Notes under the pieces: model-generated | What the model was told of the DNA's origin: nothing | The model's input: the letters and a program-made list of their open reading frames with translations, nothing else | Database searches by the model: none | Shown here: positions 1 through 5,581 of the stretch, one piece after another | Layout: each line of letters opens with the position of its first letter | Position numbering within the stretch: the first letter of the stretch is position 1 | Source of the DNA: Nitrosospira sp. | Lineage (GTDB): Bacteria > Pseudomonadota > Gammaproteobacteria > Burkholderiales > Nitrosomonadaceae | Direction: 5' to 3' | Length of the DNA: 6,411 bases | Assembly: GCA_030453055.1 (NCBI GenBank) | Contig: JAKDLC010000122.1 | Location: forward strand, 1 to 6,411 | Program-made: the position numbers and the translations under genes

Positions 1-2090
1 AATACATCGGGATGCGCCTTTTCGATCTCATCCAGCAGGATCACCGAATAGGGTTTTCTGCGTACCGCTTCCGTAAGATAACCGCCTTCTTCATACCCGA
101 CATAACCGGGGGGCGCGCCGATCAACCGCGCGACCGAGTGCTTTTCCATGAATTCCGACATATCGATGCGAACAAGATGATCTTCGGCATCGAATAGAAA
201 ACCGGCCAGCGCCTTGCATAATTCCGTCTTACCCACGCCGGTTGGCCCCAGAAACAAAAATGAGCCATAAGGCCGGTTGGGGTCGGAAAGCCCCGCTCGC
301 GAGCGGCGGATGGCATCGGCTACCAGGCGCACCGCTTCATCCTGTCCGACCACGCGCTCGTGCAATTTTTGCTCCATGTGCAGGAGTTTTTCACGTTCGC
401 CCTGCATCATTTTAGCAACGGGAATGCCGGTAGCACGGGAAACCACCTCGGCAATTTCTTCCGCGCCCACCTGTGTGCGCAGCAGTTTCGATTTATTCTC
501 CGCCTGGCTTTGTTCCGCCGCCTCGCCGTGGCCGGACTGATCTTGCGCCTGCAGTTGCGCTTCCAGTTGCGGAATGCGGCCATATTGCAATTCCGAGACT
601 TTCTGCCAATCTCCTTTGCGCCTGGCCGCTTCCATTTCAAGCTTGACCTTCTCCATCTCTTCCTTGATCTGCTGTGAGCCTTGCACTTGCGATTTCTCGG
701 CCTTCCAGATTTCTTCCAGATCGGCGTACTCGCGCGCGAGCTTCGTTATCTCGTCTTCCAGCAAACCCAGGCGCTTCTGTGAAGCCTCGTCTTTCTCCCG
801 CTTGACCGCCTCGCGTTCGATCTTGAGCTGGATCAGACGCCGGTCGAGCCTATCCATTACCTCCGGCTTGGAATCGATTTCCATGCGAATCCGCGCCGCC
901 GCCTCATCGATCAGGTCAATCGCCTTATCAGGCAGGAAACGGTCTGTGATGTAGCGGTGAGACAATTCAGCAGCGGCGACAATGGCAGGGTCAGTGATAT
1001 CGACACCGTGATGCACTTCATATTTTTCCTGTAATCCCCGCAAAATGGCGATGGTGGCTTCCACCGTAGGTTCCTCCACCAGCACCTTCTGGAAACGCCG
1101 TTCCAGCGCCGCATCCTTCTCGACGTATTTGCGATACTCGTTCAACGTCGTCGCGCCTACGCAATGCAGCTCACCGCGGGCAAGCGCGGGTTTAAGCATG
1201 TTTCCCGCGTCGATGGCGCCCTCCGCCTTGCCCGCGCCGACCATGGTGTGAAGCTCGTCAATGAAAACGATGGTGCTGCCTTCATTCTGTGCGAGCTCCT
1301 TCAAAACGGATTTCAGGCGTTCCTCGAATTCACCGCGATATTTCGCCCCCGCCAGCAATGCAGCCATATCGAGCGAAAGCACCCGCTTGTCTTTCAGGGT
1401 TTCGGGCACTTCGCCATTGACAATGCGTTGCGCCAGGCCTTCCACGATGGCGGTCTTGCCCACACCCGGCTCCCCGATCAAAACGGGGTTGTTCTTGGTG
1501 CGCCGCTGCAACACCTGGATAGCACGGCGAATTTCGTCATCCCGCCCGATGACCGGATCGAGTTTGCCCAACCGGGCGCGCTCGGTCAGATCGAGCGTAT
1601 ATTTTTTCAGGGCTTCGCGGCTGCCCTCGGCTTCAGCGCTGCCGACACCCTCCCCTCCCCGCACTGTGCTGATAGCCTGCTCCAGCGCCGCGCGGTTGGC
1701 GCCATGCTGCTTCAGCAGCCTGCCGGTTTCCCCTTTGTCCTCGACCGCCGCGAGCAAAAACATTTCCGAGGCGATGAACTGGTCCCCCCGTTTTTGCGCT
1801 TCCTTGTCGGCGAGATTGAACAAGTTGCCCAGTTCGCGCGAGGCGTTGATTTCTCCGCCCGTACCCTCCACTTTGGGCAAGCGTTCTATGCTTTTCTTTA
1901 ACGCGTCACGCAAGGGTTGAACATTCGTACCCGAGCGCTGCAACAACGATGTCGTACCCCCGTCTTCCTGCTGCAACAGCGCAAGCAGCAAGTGCTGAGG
2001 TTCAATATAAGAATTATCCTGGCCTACGGCGATGCTCTGCGCATCGGCGAGCGCCTGCTGGAATTTAGTGGTCAACTTATCGAAACGCAT
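1..2090 (-). CDS. clpB: ClpB, ATP-dependent disaggregase chaperone (3' end beyond window)
   Basis: Hsp100/ClpB unfoldase of the cytoplasm. It forms hexamers and, with DnaK/DnaJ/GrpE, pulls polypeptides out of aggregates after heat stress. About 696 residues are visible of a family length near 860. The order is: N-terminal Clp_N repeats (start [18 protein letters not shown]), first AAA+ module with Walker A GEPGVGKT at residues 206-213 and Walker [18 protein letters not shown] near 275-290, a charged coiled-coil middle domain (about 410-530), and second Walker A GPTGVGKT at 615-622. The sequence leaves the window in the second Walker B region ([12 protein letters not shown]). The second Walker A lies about 10 residues later than in E. 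coli ClpB because of a Gln/Glu-rich insertion at the end of the middle domain (around [20 protein letters not shown]). The start ATG at 2090-2088 has a GAGGA ribosome site (2101-2097) and the family-typical N-terminus. No frame breaks were seen. Confidence 0.97.
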   Translation of the reverse strand, partial: MRFDKLTTKFQQALADAQSIAVGQDNSYIEPQHLLLALLQQEDGGTTSLLQRSGTNVQPLRDALKKSIERLPKVEGTGGEINASRELGNLFNLADKEAQKRGDQFIASEMFLLAAVEDKGETGRLLKQHGANRAALEQAISTVRGGEGVGSAEAEGSREALKKYTLDLTERARLGKLDPVIGRDDEIRRAIQVLQRRTKNNPVLIGEPGVGKTAIVEGLAQRIVNGEVPETLKDKRVLSLDMAALLAGAKYRGEFEERLKSVLKELAQNEGSTIVFIDELHTMVGAGKAEGAIDAGNMLKPALARGELHCVGATTLNEYRKYVEKDAALERRFQKVLVEEPTVEATIAILRGLQEKYEVHHGVDITDPAIVAAAELSHRYITDRFLPDKAIDLIDEAAARIRMEIDSKPEVMDRLDRRLIQLKIEREAVKREKDEASQKRLGLLEDEITKLAREYADLEEIWKAEKSQVQGSQQIKEEMEKVKLEMEAARRKGDWQKVSELQYGRIPQLEAQLQAQDQSGHGEAAEQSQAENKSKLLRTQVGAEEIAEVVSRATGIPVAKMMQGEREKLLHMEQKLHERVVGQDEAVRLVADAIRRSRAGLSDPNRPYGSFLFLGPTGVGKTELCKALAGFLFDAEDHLVRIDMSEFMEKHSVARLIGAPPGYVGYEEGGYLTEAVRRKPYSVILLDEIEKAHPDV

Positions 2091-2122
2091 GGGAATTCCT
2101 CGGTGGATTATGGATGACTGTT

Positions 2123-2150
2123 ATATGTGGGAGCGGACTGAATTTTCAAG
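2123..2150 (-). promoter_or_regulatory. Sigma-32 heat-shock promoter of clpB
   Basis: Read on the minus strand, CTTGAAA (2150-2144) matches the sigma-32 -35 consensus exactly. After a 13-nt spacer, CCACATAT (2130-2123) matches the -10 consensus CCCCATNT with one mismatch. The predicted transcript start lies about 25-30 nt before the clpB ATG, leaving room for the GAGGA ribosome site. Heat-shock control of clpB by RpoH is established in enteric bacteria. Its use here is inferred from the motif and position. Confidence 0.82.
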
Positions 2151-2189
2151 ATAGCAGCCCGGCGGCCGGAATCCGCAAGGGCAGAGAAG

Positions 2190-2219
2190 TAGGGCGCAAT
2201 AAGCGAAGCGCATTGCGCC
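2190..2219. repeat. REP-like palindrome, copy 1
   Basis: A 30-bp unit beginning TAGGGCGCAATAAGCG. Arms GGCGCAAT and ATTGCGCC pair over 8 bp around an 11-nt loop. It lies between the divergent clpB and nadC genes. The same unit recurs at 2311, 2360, 3365 and, with one extra base, 4937. Copies 1 and 2 are identical. Confidence 0.9.
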
Positions 2220-2289
2220 GCCACGCCACTCGGGGTACCGTTCGGTTAGAATGTACCATCCGTGCAGATGCACATTCAATGACAATTCC

Positions 2290-2309
2290 ATGGATTTAGC
2301 CGCAGAGAG
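2290..2309 (+). pseudogene. Duplicated remnant of the nadC start
   Basis: ATGGATTTAGCCGCAGAGAG repeats the first codons of nadC (M-D-L-A-A-E) found at 2451. It is cut off by palindrome copy 2 at 2311. The upstream 2190-2289 also aligns, with several substitutions and a small insertion, to the true nadC leader at 2360-2450; shared pieces include ACTCGG/GCTCGG, CGGTTA, GTACCATC and TGCAGA. This is therefore a relic of a tandem duplication of palindrome plus leader plus gene start, not a gene. Confidence 0.75.
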
Positions 2310-2310
2310 G

Positions 2311-2340
2311 TAGGGCGCAATAAGCGAAGCGCATTGCGCC
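2311..2340. repeat. REP-like palindrome, copy 2
   Basis: Same 30-bp unit as copy 1, with perfect 8-bp arms. It follows directly on the truncated duplicate of the nadC start. Confidence 0.9.
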
Positions 2341-2359
2341 GCCATGCTACTCAGAAAAG

Positions 2360-2389
2360 TAGGGCGCAATAAGCAAAGCGCATTGCGCC
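2360..2389. repeat. REP-like palindrome, copy 3
   Basis: Same 30-bp unit with one loop substitution (AAGCAAAGCG instead of AAGCGAAGCG); the arms are intact. It ends about 60 bases before the nadC ATG, so it lies in or just upstream of the nadC leader. I see no strong sigma-70 promoter between it and nadC. Confidence 0.9.
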
Positions 2390-2450
2390 GCCATGCCGCT
2401 CGGCCTACCGTACTCGGTTAAAACGTACCATCTTTGCAGACGACAATCTC

Positions 2451-3323
2451 ATGGATTTGGCAGCAGAAATCAAGAATAACGTCAGCCAGGCGCTGGCCGA
2501 GGACATCGGCACAGGCGATCTTACCGCACTCCTTATTCACGCCGGAGAAACCGCGACCGCCACCGTCATCAGCCGTGAAAACGCGGTTTTATGCGGCATT
2601 CAATGGCTTGAAGCCTGTTTCTGGCATCTATCATCCGAAACCACGGTGCACTGGTTTGCACAAGACGGCGAAGCCATCAGCGCCGGACAAAAACTCTGCG
2701 AAATCACCGGTAGCGCCCGCGTGCTTCTTACAGGCGAACGTACGGCGTTGAACTTTCTGCAGTTACTTTCGGCGGTCGCTACGCAAACCAGGCGCTATGT
2801 GGACGCGGTGGCGGGAACCGGTGCGCTGATCGTGGATACCCGCAAGACGGTGCCCGGACTAAGGCTGGCACAAAAATACGCAGTCAAATGCGGCGGCGGC
2901 ACAAACCACCGGTTGGGCTTATACGACGGCATACTCATCAAGGAAAATCACATCATCGCCGCGGGCAGCATCGAGCATGCCTTGCGTGCGGCAGAAAAAA
3001 TTGCCGCGCCGGGGGTATTCGTTCAGATCGAAGTGGAAACGCCGGACGATTTGCGCGTCGCCCTAAATGCCGGGGCAAAGATGATCTTGCTGGATAACTT
3101 CAATCTTACCCAATTGCGTGAGGCAGTGGCATTGAACGCACGGTTAACCGACAAAAAAGCGGTATTGGAAGCATCGGGAGGAATCACGCTTGAGAACGTT
3201 CGCGCGGTAGCGGAGACCGGTGTAGACCGGATTTCCATCGGCGGCCTCACCAAGGATATAAAAGCCGTGGATTTATCGATGCGCTTCTCTGAAAAAGCGG
3301 ACTTCACTAATTCGTATGACTAA
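2451..3323 (+). CDS. nadC: Quinolinate phosphoribosyltransferase (nicotinate-nucleotide pyrophosphorylase, carboxylating)
   Basis: NadC joins quinolinate to PRPP and releases CO2 and pyrophosphate to give nicotinate mononucleotide, the step where de novo NAD synthesis meets the shared route. The protein is 290 residues, full family length, and cytoplasmic. It shows the N-terminal EDIGTGDLT (17-25), ERTALN with Arg97, DTRKT (129-133) with the Arg-Lys pair that binds substrate phosphates, GGGTNHR (148-154), LIKENH with Lys164, IEVET (193-197), LLDNF (213-217), the ASGGI phosphate-binding loop (241-245) and a C-terminal ISIGGLT. The first codons match the family but no clear Shine-Dalgarno sequence precedes the ATG. 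The last 75 bases recur at 4842-4916 beside a transposon end; this copy is intact. The gene is not disrupted by the neighbouring mobile DNA and is probably functional. Confidence 0.96.
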   Translation: MDLAAEIKNNVSQALAEDIGTGDLTALLIHAGETATATVISRENAVLCGIQWLEACFWHLSSETTVHWFAQDGEAISAGQKLCEITGSARVLLTGERTALNFLQLLSAVATQTRRYVDAVAGTGALIVDTRKTVPGLRLAQKYAVKCGGGTNHRLGLYDGILIKENHIIAAGSIEHALRAAEKIAAPGVFVQIEVETPDDLRVALNAGAKMILLDNFNLTQLREAVALNARLTDKKAVLEASGGITLENVRAVAETGVDRISIGGLTKDIKAVDLSMRFSEKADFTNSYD

Positions 3324-3364
3324 TTGGTAGGGCGGTTAATTTGTAGGGCGCCAATAAGTATTTG

Positions 3365-3394
3365 TAGGGCGCAATAAGCGAAGCGCATTGCGCC
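3365..3394. repeat. REP-like palindrome, copy 4
   Basis: Identical to copies 1 and 2, placed 42 bases after the nadC stop. It is preceded by a partial unit (TAGGGCGCCAATAAG, 3344-3358), so it looks like a unit inserted into, or duplicated within, another. As a GC-rich hairpin behind nadC it could stop transcripts or protect mRNA ends, but no T-run follows. Confidence 0.88.
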
Positions 3395-3495
3395 GGATGG
3401 ATCAGATGGAGAGCTATTCCATTAGTGAAGCGATTTATCGCGCCATTAAATAGCTTTATGAAGTCCTATAAATGAAAGAGCTATAGCGACAGCCA

Positions 3496-3552
3496 TTACG
3501 ATTCAGAAATTTCCAGCTTGACACTCTCATGTATTCCCAGCAGATCGGCGAC
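3496..3552 (-). pseudogene. 3' fragment of an XRE regulator gene
   Basis: This stretch repeats the last 18 codons and stop of the complete xre gene at 5059-5367 (encoding [18 protein letters not shown]). It is joined at 3552/3553 to a tnpA fragment in a different frame, so the fused ORF across the junction does not make the XRE tail. It is the end of the left long direct repeat and a rearrangement scar. Confidence 0.85.
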
Positions 3553-3656
3553 CGGTCGCGGATTTCACCCAGCCGGTTGAAGAACACGGCGCGGGCCAGC
3601 GCATTGCGCGCTTCGCCCTTGTTTAGCCCAGCGTGGACGCGACGGCGCAGCTCCAT
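3553..3656 (-). pseudogene. tnpA: Tn3-family transposase (TnpA) fragment
   Basis: Thirty-five codons on the minus strand encode a stretch starting [18 protein letters not shown] and ending [11 protein letters not shown]. This is the highly conserved segment near the C-terminus of Tn3-family DDE transposases, which are usually close to 1000 residues. Both ends are missing: the upstream part is lost before the intergenic DNA at 3657, and the downstream part is cut at 3552 where xre sequence begins. Its orientation is opposite to tnpR at 4251, as in the divergent tnpA/tnpR layout of Tn3 itself. It cannot make an active transposase. Confidence 0.82.
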
Positions 3657-3704
3657 CCGGTGCGGCACGCGAAATCAAGGCGTCGCGATTCTCGAAAATA
3701 GTTC

Positions 3705-3733
3705 TTGAAACGTTACTCTCGATCCCTTAGCAT
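3705..3733 (+). promoter_or_regulatory. Likely sigma-70 promoter for the antitoxin-tnpR operon
   Basis: TTGAAA (3705-3710) and TAGCAT (3728-3733) are separated by exactly 17 bases and end 30 bases before the preferred ATG at 3764. The -35 has one mismatch to consensus and the -10 has two. The stretch 3657-3757, between the tnpA fragment and the first gene, is also where a resolvase res site would be expected, but I cannot recognise its subsites with confidence. Confidence 0.55.
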
Positions 3734-3763
3734 TGAAATGAGTTTCGATAAGAAAGGATGCCC

Positions 3764-4054
3764 ATGCGACCGTCCGTTGTGCTTGACATGAAGCGAAGTG
3801 CTGTGCGCGAAGCGGTGAACCGTTTTCGCACGGCGAACCCGCGCGTCTTCGGTTCGGTGCTGCATGGCACCGACCGGGACGGCAGCGATCTTGATCTGTT
3901 GGTCGATGCGCTACCCGGCGCGACGTTATTGGACTTGGGTGATTTAGAAGACGAACTGAAATCGCTGCTCGGCGTTGACGTTGATTTGCTGACACCCGGC
4001 GACCTGCCGCCGAAGTTCCGGGCCAAGGTACTCGCGGAGGCGCAACCGGTATGA
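3764..4054 (+). CDS. mntA: MNT-type nucleotidyltransferase, MntA-like antitoxin
   Basis: A 96-residue minimal nucleotidyltransferase. In HepT/MntA modules this antitoxin modifies (AMPylates) the HEPN ribonuclease toxin HepT to silence it. Visible signature: RVFGSVLHGTDRDGSDLDLL at 27-46, holding the GS motif (30-31) and the metal-binding Asp pair (42, 44), with a third acidic position in VDVDLL (near 74). Length is normal for the family. The ATG at 3764 is preferred because AAAGG (3753-3757) lies 6 bases before it; an upstream in-frame ATG at 3758 sits against that ribosome site. The stop overlaps the next start (ATGA at 4051), so the two ORFs are translationally coupled. No complete HepT partner follows, so this is an orphan antitoxin carried by a transposon remnant. 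Confidence 0.83.
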   Translation: MRPSVVLDMKRSAVREAVNRFRTANPRVFGSVLHGTDRDGSDLDLLVDALPGATLLDLGDLEDELKSLLGVDVDLLTPGDLPPKFRAKVLAEAQPV

Positions 4055-4257
4055 CCGAGAACCGACTGCCCGATTACCTCGATCACATACAGCACGCCGC
4101 AATGGCGGATCACATCGCAGATTTCGAACGCATGACCCGTGAGATCGAACAATCGCTTCGTGAAGCTGACGATCCCAACGCCAAGTTTTACACGCGCGAA
4201 GAAGTCATGCAGGCGATGCAGGAACGCATCGACCGGGCGCGAGACAAGCCATGCTGA
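4051..4257 (+). CDS. Small chimeric ORF: HepT-like N-terminus joined to an antitoxin-like C-terminus
   Basis: A 68-residue ORF. Its start overlaps the mntA-like stop by ATGA, and its stop lies inside the tnpR start region, so it is the middle of a tight three-gene operon. Residues 1-17 (MTENRLPDYLDHIQHAA) look like the beginning of a HepT/DUF86 HEPN toxin, the expected partner of the upstream gene. The rest (from Met18; core READDPNAKFYTREEVMQAM at 37-56) does not look like HepT: the HEPN catalytic RxxxxH region is absent. It instead resembles the charged C-terminal half of small RelB/Phd-like antitoxins. In-frame ATGs at 4102 and 4132 could give a shorter protein, but neither has a good ribosome site. 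I infer a deletion that fused the start of hepT to a downstream antitoxin gene. Family assignment of the C-terminal part is tentative. Confidence 0.6.
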   Translation: MTENRLPDYLDHIQHAAMADHIADFERMTREIEQSLREADDPNAKFYTREEVMQAMQERIDRARDKPC

Positions 4258-4808
4258 TCGGCTACGCCCGTGTCTCGACGCACGATCAGAACCTTGAGGT
4301 GCAGCGGGAAGCCTTGACCAAGGCCGGGTGCCAGAAGGTCTTTGAGGACAAGGTGAGTGGTACGCGGGCCGACCGCCCCGGTTTGGCCAAGGCGCTGGAA
4401 ATGCTGCGCGAGGGCGACACCATCGTGGTCTGGAAGCTGGATCGCCTGGGGCGTAGTGTCAAGCAACTGGTCGATCTGGTTGGCGAGTTGCACAAGCAGA
4501 GCGTCCAGTTCAAGAGCCTGACCGACGCCATCGACACCGGCACGCCATCTGGCCGGTTCTTTTTCCACGTCATGGCCAGCCTCGCCGAAATGGAGCGCGA
4601 GTTGATCGTCGAGCGCACCCGTGCCGGGCTGGACATGGCCCGTCAGCTTGGCCGCAAGGGTGGTCGCAAGCCCAAGATGACCGATAGCAAGATCGAGTCA
4701 GCAAAGAAGCTGCTGGCCAGCGGCGTGCCGCCCAAGGACGTAGCCAAGAACCTCGGCGTGTCTGTTCCTACGCTGTACCGCTGGGTGCCAGCGTCAGCGC
4801 ACGCTTAG
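4251..4808 (+). CDS. tnpR: Tn3-family serine resolvase TnpR
   Basis: A complete 185-residue small serine recombinase, normal size for Tn3/Tn21 resolvases, which split transposition cointegrates at res. The catalytic domain holds YARVST with nucleophile Ser9, the conserved arginines in VWKLDRLGRS (60-69, Arg65 and Arg68), and the ASLAEMERELIVERTRAGL helix (109-127). The C-terminal helix-turn-helix is around 144-178 (GVPPKDVAKNLGVSVPTLYR). The start overlaps the upstream ORF's stop by 7 bases, implying coupled translation with the antitoxin-like genes. The stop TAG (4806-4808) lies within the 38-bp transposon end. No inactivating change was seen, so it may still be active, though its transposase is gone. 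Confidence 0.95.
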   Translation: MLIGYARVSTHDQNLEVQREALTKAGCQKVFEDKVSGTRADRPGLAKALEMLREGDTIVVWKLDRLGRSVKQLVDLVGELHKQSVQFKSLTDAIDTGTPSGRFFFHVMASLAEMERELIVERTRAGLDMARQLGRKGGRKPKMTDSKIESAKKLLASGVPPKDVAKNLGVSVPTLYRWVPASAHA

Positions 4809-4841
4809 CGTACGATTTTTTCCGTTTTCTGAGGCGACCCC
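4804..4841 (-). mobile_element. Tn3-family terminal inverted repeat (38 bp), single surviving end
   Basis: Read inward on the minus strand it starts GGGGTCGCCTCAGAAAACGG, and the inner half ends ATCGTACGCTAAG. From memory, the outer half is like Tn21-subgroup ends and the inner half is like the Tn501 end. The 38-bp length is typical of the family. It abuts nadC 3' sequence at 4842 (ACCAAGG), so the element once inserted before nadC codon 267. I find no partner repeat in the window, and no matching 5-bp target duplication can be shown because the other end is lost. Confidence 0.88.
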
Positions 4842-4916
4842 ACCAAGGACATAAAAGCAGTGGATTTATCGATGCGCTTCTCTGAAAAAACGGGCTTCAC
4901 TAATTCGTATGACTAA
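4842..4916 (+). pseudogene. nadC 3' remnant cut by the transposon end
   Basis: The last 24 codons and stop of nadC (from Thr267, TKDIKAVDLSMRFSEK onward). Of the four substitutions relative to 3249-3323, two are silent and two change residues (Ala to Thr and Asp to Gly near the C-terminus). It has no start and is preceded directly by the Tn3 inverted repeat, so it is the far side of an old insertion into nadC. Confidence 0.88.
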
Positions 4917-4936
4917 TTGGTAGGGCGGTTAATTTG

Positions 4937-4967
4937 TAGGGCGCCAATAAGCGAAGCGCATTGCGCC
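4937..4967. repeat. REP-like palindrome, copy 5
   Basis: The same unit as copies 1-4 with one extra C in the left arm (GGCGCCAAT). It lies between the nadC remnant and the convergent xre gene, at the place corresponding to the left copy at 3344-3394. Confidence 0.85.
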
Positions 4968-5058
4968 GGATGGAGAGTTATTCCATTAGTGAAGCGATTT
5001 ATCGCGCCATGAAATAGCTTATGAAATCCTATAAATGAAAGAGCTATGAAGACAGCCA

Positions 5059-5367
5059 TTACGATTCAGAAATTTCCAGCTTGACACTCTCATGTATTCC
5101 CAGCAGATCGGCGACTTCCTGAATACGGGTCAACCCCGCCCCTTCGTAAAGGGTCGATTCATAACGTTGAATCTGCTGTTCCTTCAGGTGCAGGGAATCC
5201 GCAAGTTGCTTCTGTGTAAGGCCACGTGCAATCCGTGCTTTGATGAGACCGATCGGTACATCCGCCAGCGTATTGAATTCAAATGAAGTGACTTTTCCCG
5301 AACGTAACGCATCGTATTCTTCTATCTCTACTGCGCTCGTGGGCAGGCAGAGAACTTCGTCAAGCAT
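5059..5367 (-). CDS. XRE-family HTH regulator, probable orphan antitoxin
   Basis: A 102-residue protein with a C-terminal Cro/C1-type helix-turn-helix at about 41-92 (LIKARIARGLTQKQLADSLH then LKEQQIQRYE). Glutamine-rich recognition helices of this kind occur in XRE regulators that act as antitoxins or autoregulators. The N-terminal EYDALRSGKVTSFEFNTL is like the linker of longer relatives that begin with a helical segment, so this copy may be N-terminally shortened. No clear ribosome site precedes the ATG at 5367, and an in-frame stop lies about 20 codons upstream. No toxin gene is seen on either side. Its last 57 bases are duplicated at 3496-3552. Target and partner are unknown. Confidence 0.75.
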   Translation of the reverse strand: MLDEVLCLPTSAVEIEEYDALRSGKVTSFEFNTLADVPIGLIKARIARGLTQKQLADSLHLKEQQIQRYESTLYEGAGLTRIQEVADLLGIHESVKLEISES

Positions 5368-5384
5368 CGGGTAGTAGGAGTTTT

Positions 5385-5407
5385 GGCAAAATTGCCACTT
5401 GTAGTGG
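5385..5407. promoter_or_regulatory. Two adjoining short palindromes upstream of xre
   Basis: GGCAAAATTGCC (5385-5396) and CCACTTGTAGTGG (5395-5407) are both perfect short inverted repeats that overlap by two bases. They lie 18-40 bases before the xre ATG, where an autoregulatory operator of an XRE protein would be expected. Function is inferred from position only. Confidence 0.35.
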
Positions 5408-5492
5408 AAGCCAGTACAAGATTATGCTTCGACGCGGTTTATGAAACATTCAGGATAGATAACAATCGGTTCGGCGAGAATACTATGAGTTT

Positions 5493-5581
5493 CGTCATTC
5501 CGGGCTTGACCCGGAATCCAGTCCAAATCAATCATGGCGTGCCTTGAGCGCCACTGGATACCGGCTTCCGCCGGTATGACG
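5493..5581. repeat. Two-hairpin inverted repeat (BIME/MITE-like)
   Basis: The left unit (5493-5522, CGTCATTCCGGG...AATCCAGT) and right unit (5553-5581, ACTGGATACCGG...TATGACG) are inverted relative to each other around a 30-base spacer. Each contains a perfect 8-bp stem: ATTCCGGG/CCCGGAAT and ATACCGGC/GCCGGTAT. Outer sequences CGTCAT...ATGACG and ATCCAGT...ACTGGAT also pair, so the whole 89 bases could fold as one structure. This resembles the widespread intergenic repeats of proteobacteria with ATTCC...GGAAT hairpins. It is the main content of the gene-free stretch 5368-5752. The remaining bases show no ORF I can support, only a possible decayed mqsR 5' end after about 5618. Confidence 0.8.

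Larger units (their letters stand above)
3248..3552. repeat. Left copy of long direct repeat (nadC 3' end - palindrome - xre 3' end)
   Basis: These 305 bases align end to end with 4841-5115 (275 bases). The length difference is fully explained by three indels of 20, 9 and 1 bases; I count about 11 substitutions by eye. The left copy begins inside nadC and ends abruptly inside the 3' part of an xre gene, where it joins a tnpA fragment. The two copies bracket the Tn3-family remnant. Confidence 0.92.
3553..4841 (+). mobile_element. Degenerate Tn3-family element (tnpA fragment to right inverted repeat)
   Basis: The element runs from the tnpA fragment, through a possible res/promoter region, the MNT antitoxin and the chimeric ORF, to tnpR and the terminal repeat. 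It lacks its left inverted repeat and nearly all of tnpA, so it cannot move by itself; the remaining end could be mobilised in trans only if a second end were available. Toxin-antitoxin genes beside the resolvase are a known pattern in Tn3-family transposons. Confidence 0.82.
4841..5115. repeat. Right copy of long direct repeat
   Basis: This is the counterpart of 3248-3552. It begins at the transposon end and runs through the nadC 3' remnant, one palindrome and a short hairpin (GCGATTTATCGC at 4994-5005) into the intact xre gene. It lacks the 20-base extra palindrome unit and the 9-base insertion of the left copy. Confidence 0.92.

Noticed and set aside
277..1920. Several long plus-strand ORFs, the largest of 245 and 219 codons
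   Set aside because: They lie opposite clpB, whose minus-strand frame reads continuously with all expected motifs; these are antisense shadows.
2121..2369. Minus-strand ORF of 82 codons across the palindrome cluster
   Set aside because: It is made largely of translated palindromic repeats and contains the clpB promoter; no ribosome site or family similarity.
2190..2389. CRISPR array from three similar spaced repeats
   Set aside because: Spacing is irregular (91 and 19 bases), the intervening DNA is itself related to the nadC leader, and the same unit occurs elsewhere singly.
3430..3441. GCGATTTATCGC hairpin (also at 4994-5005) as a rho-independent terminator
   Set aside because: The stem is only 5 bp and no run of T follows in either direction.
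3727..4152. Minus-strand ORF of 141 codons
   Set aside because: It is opposite the MNT nucleotidyltransferase, whose motifs and ribosome site support the plus strand.
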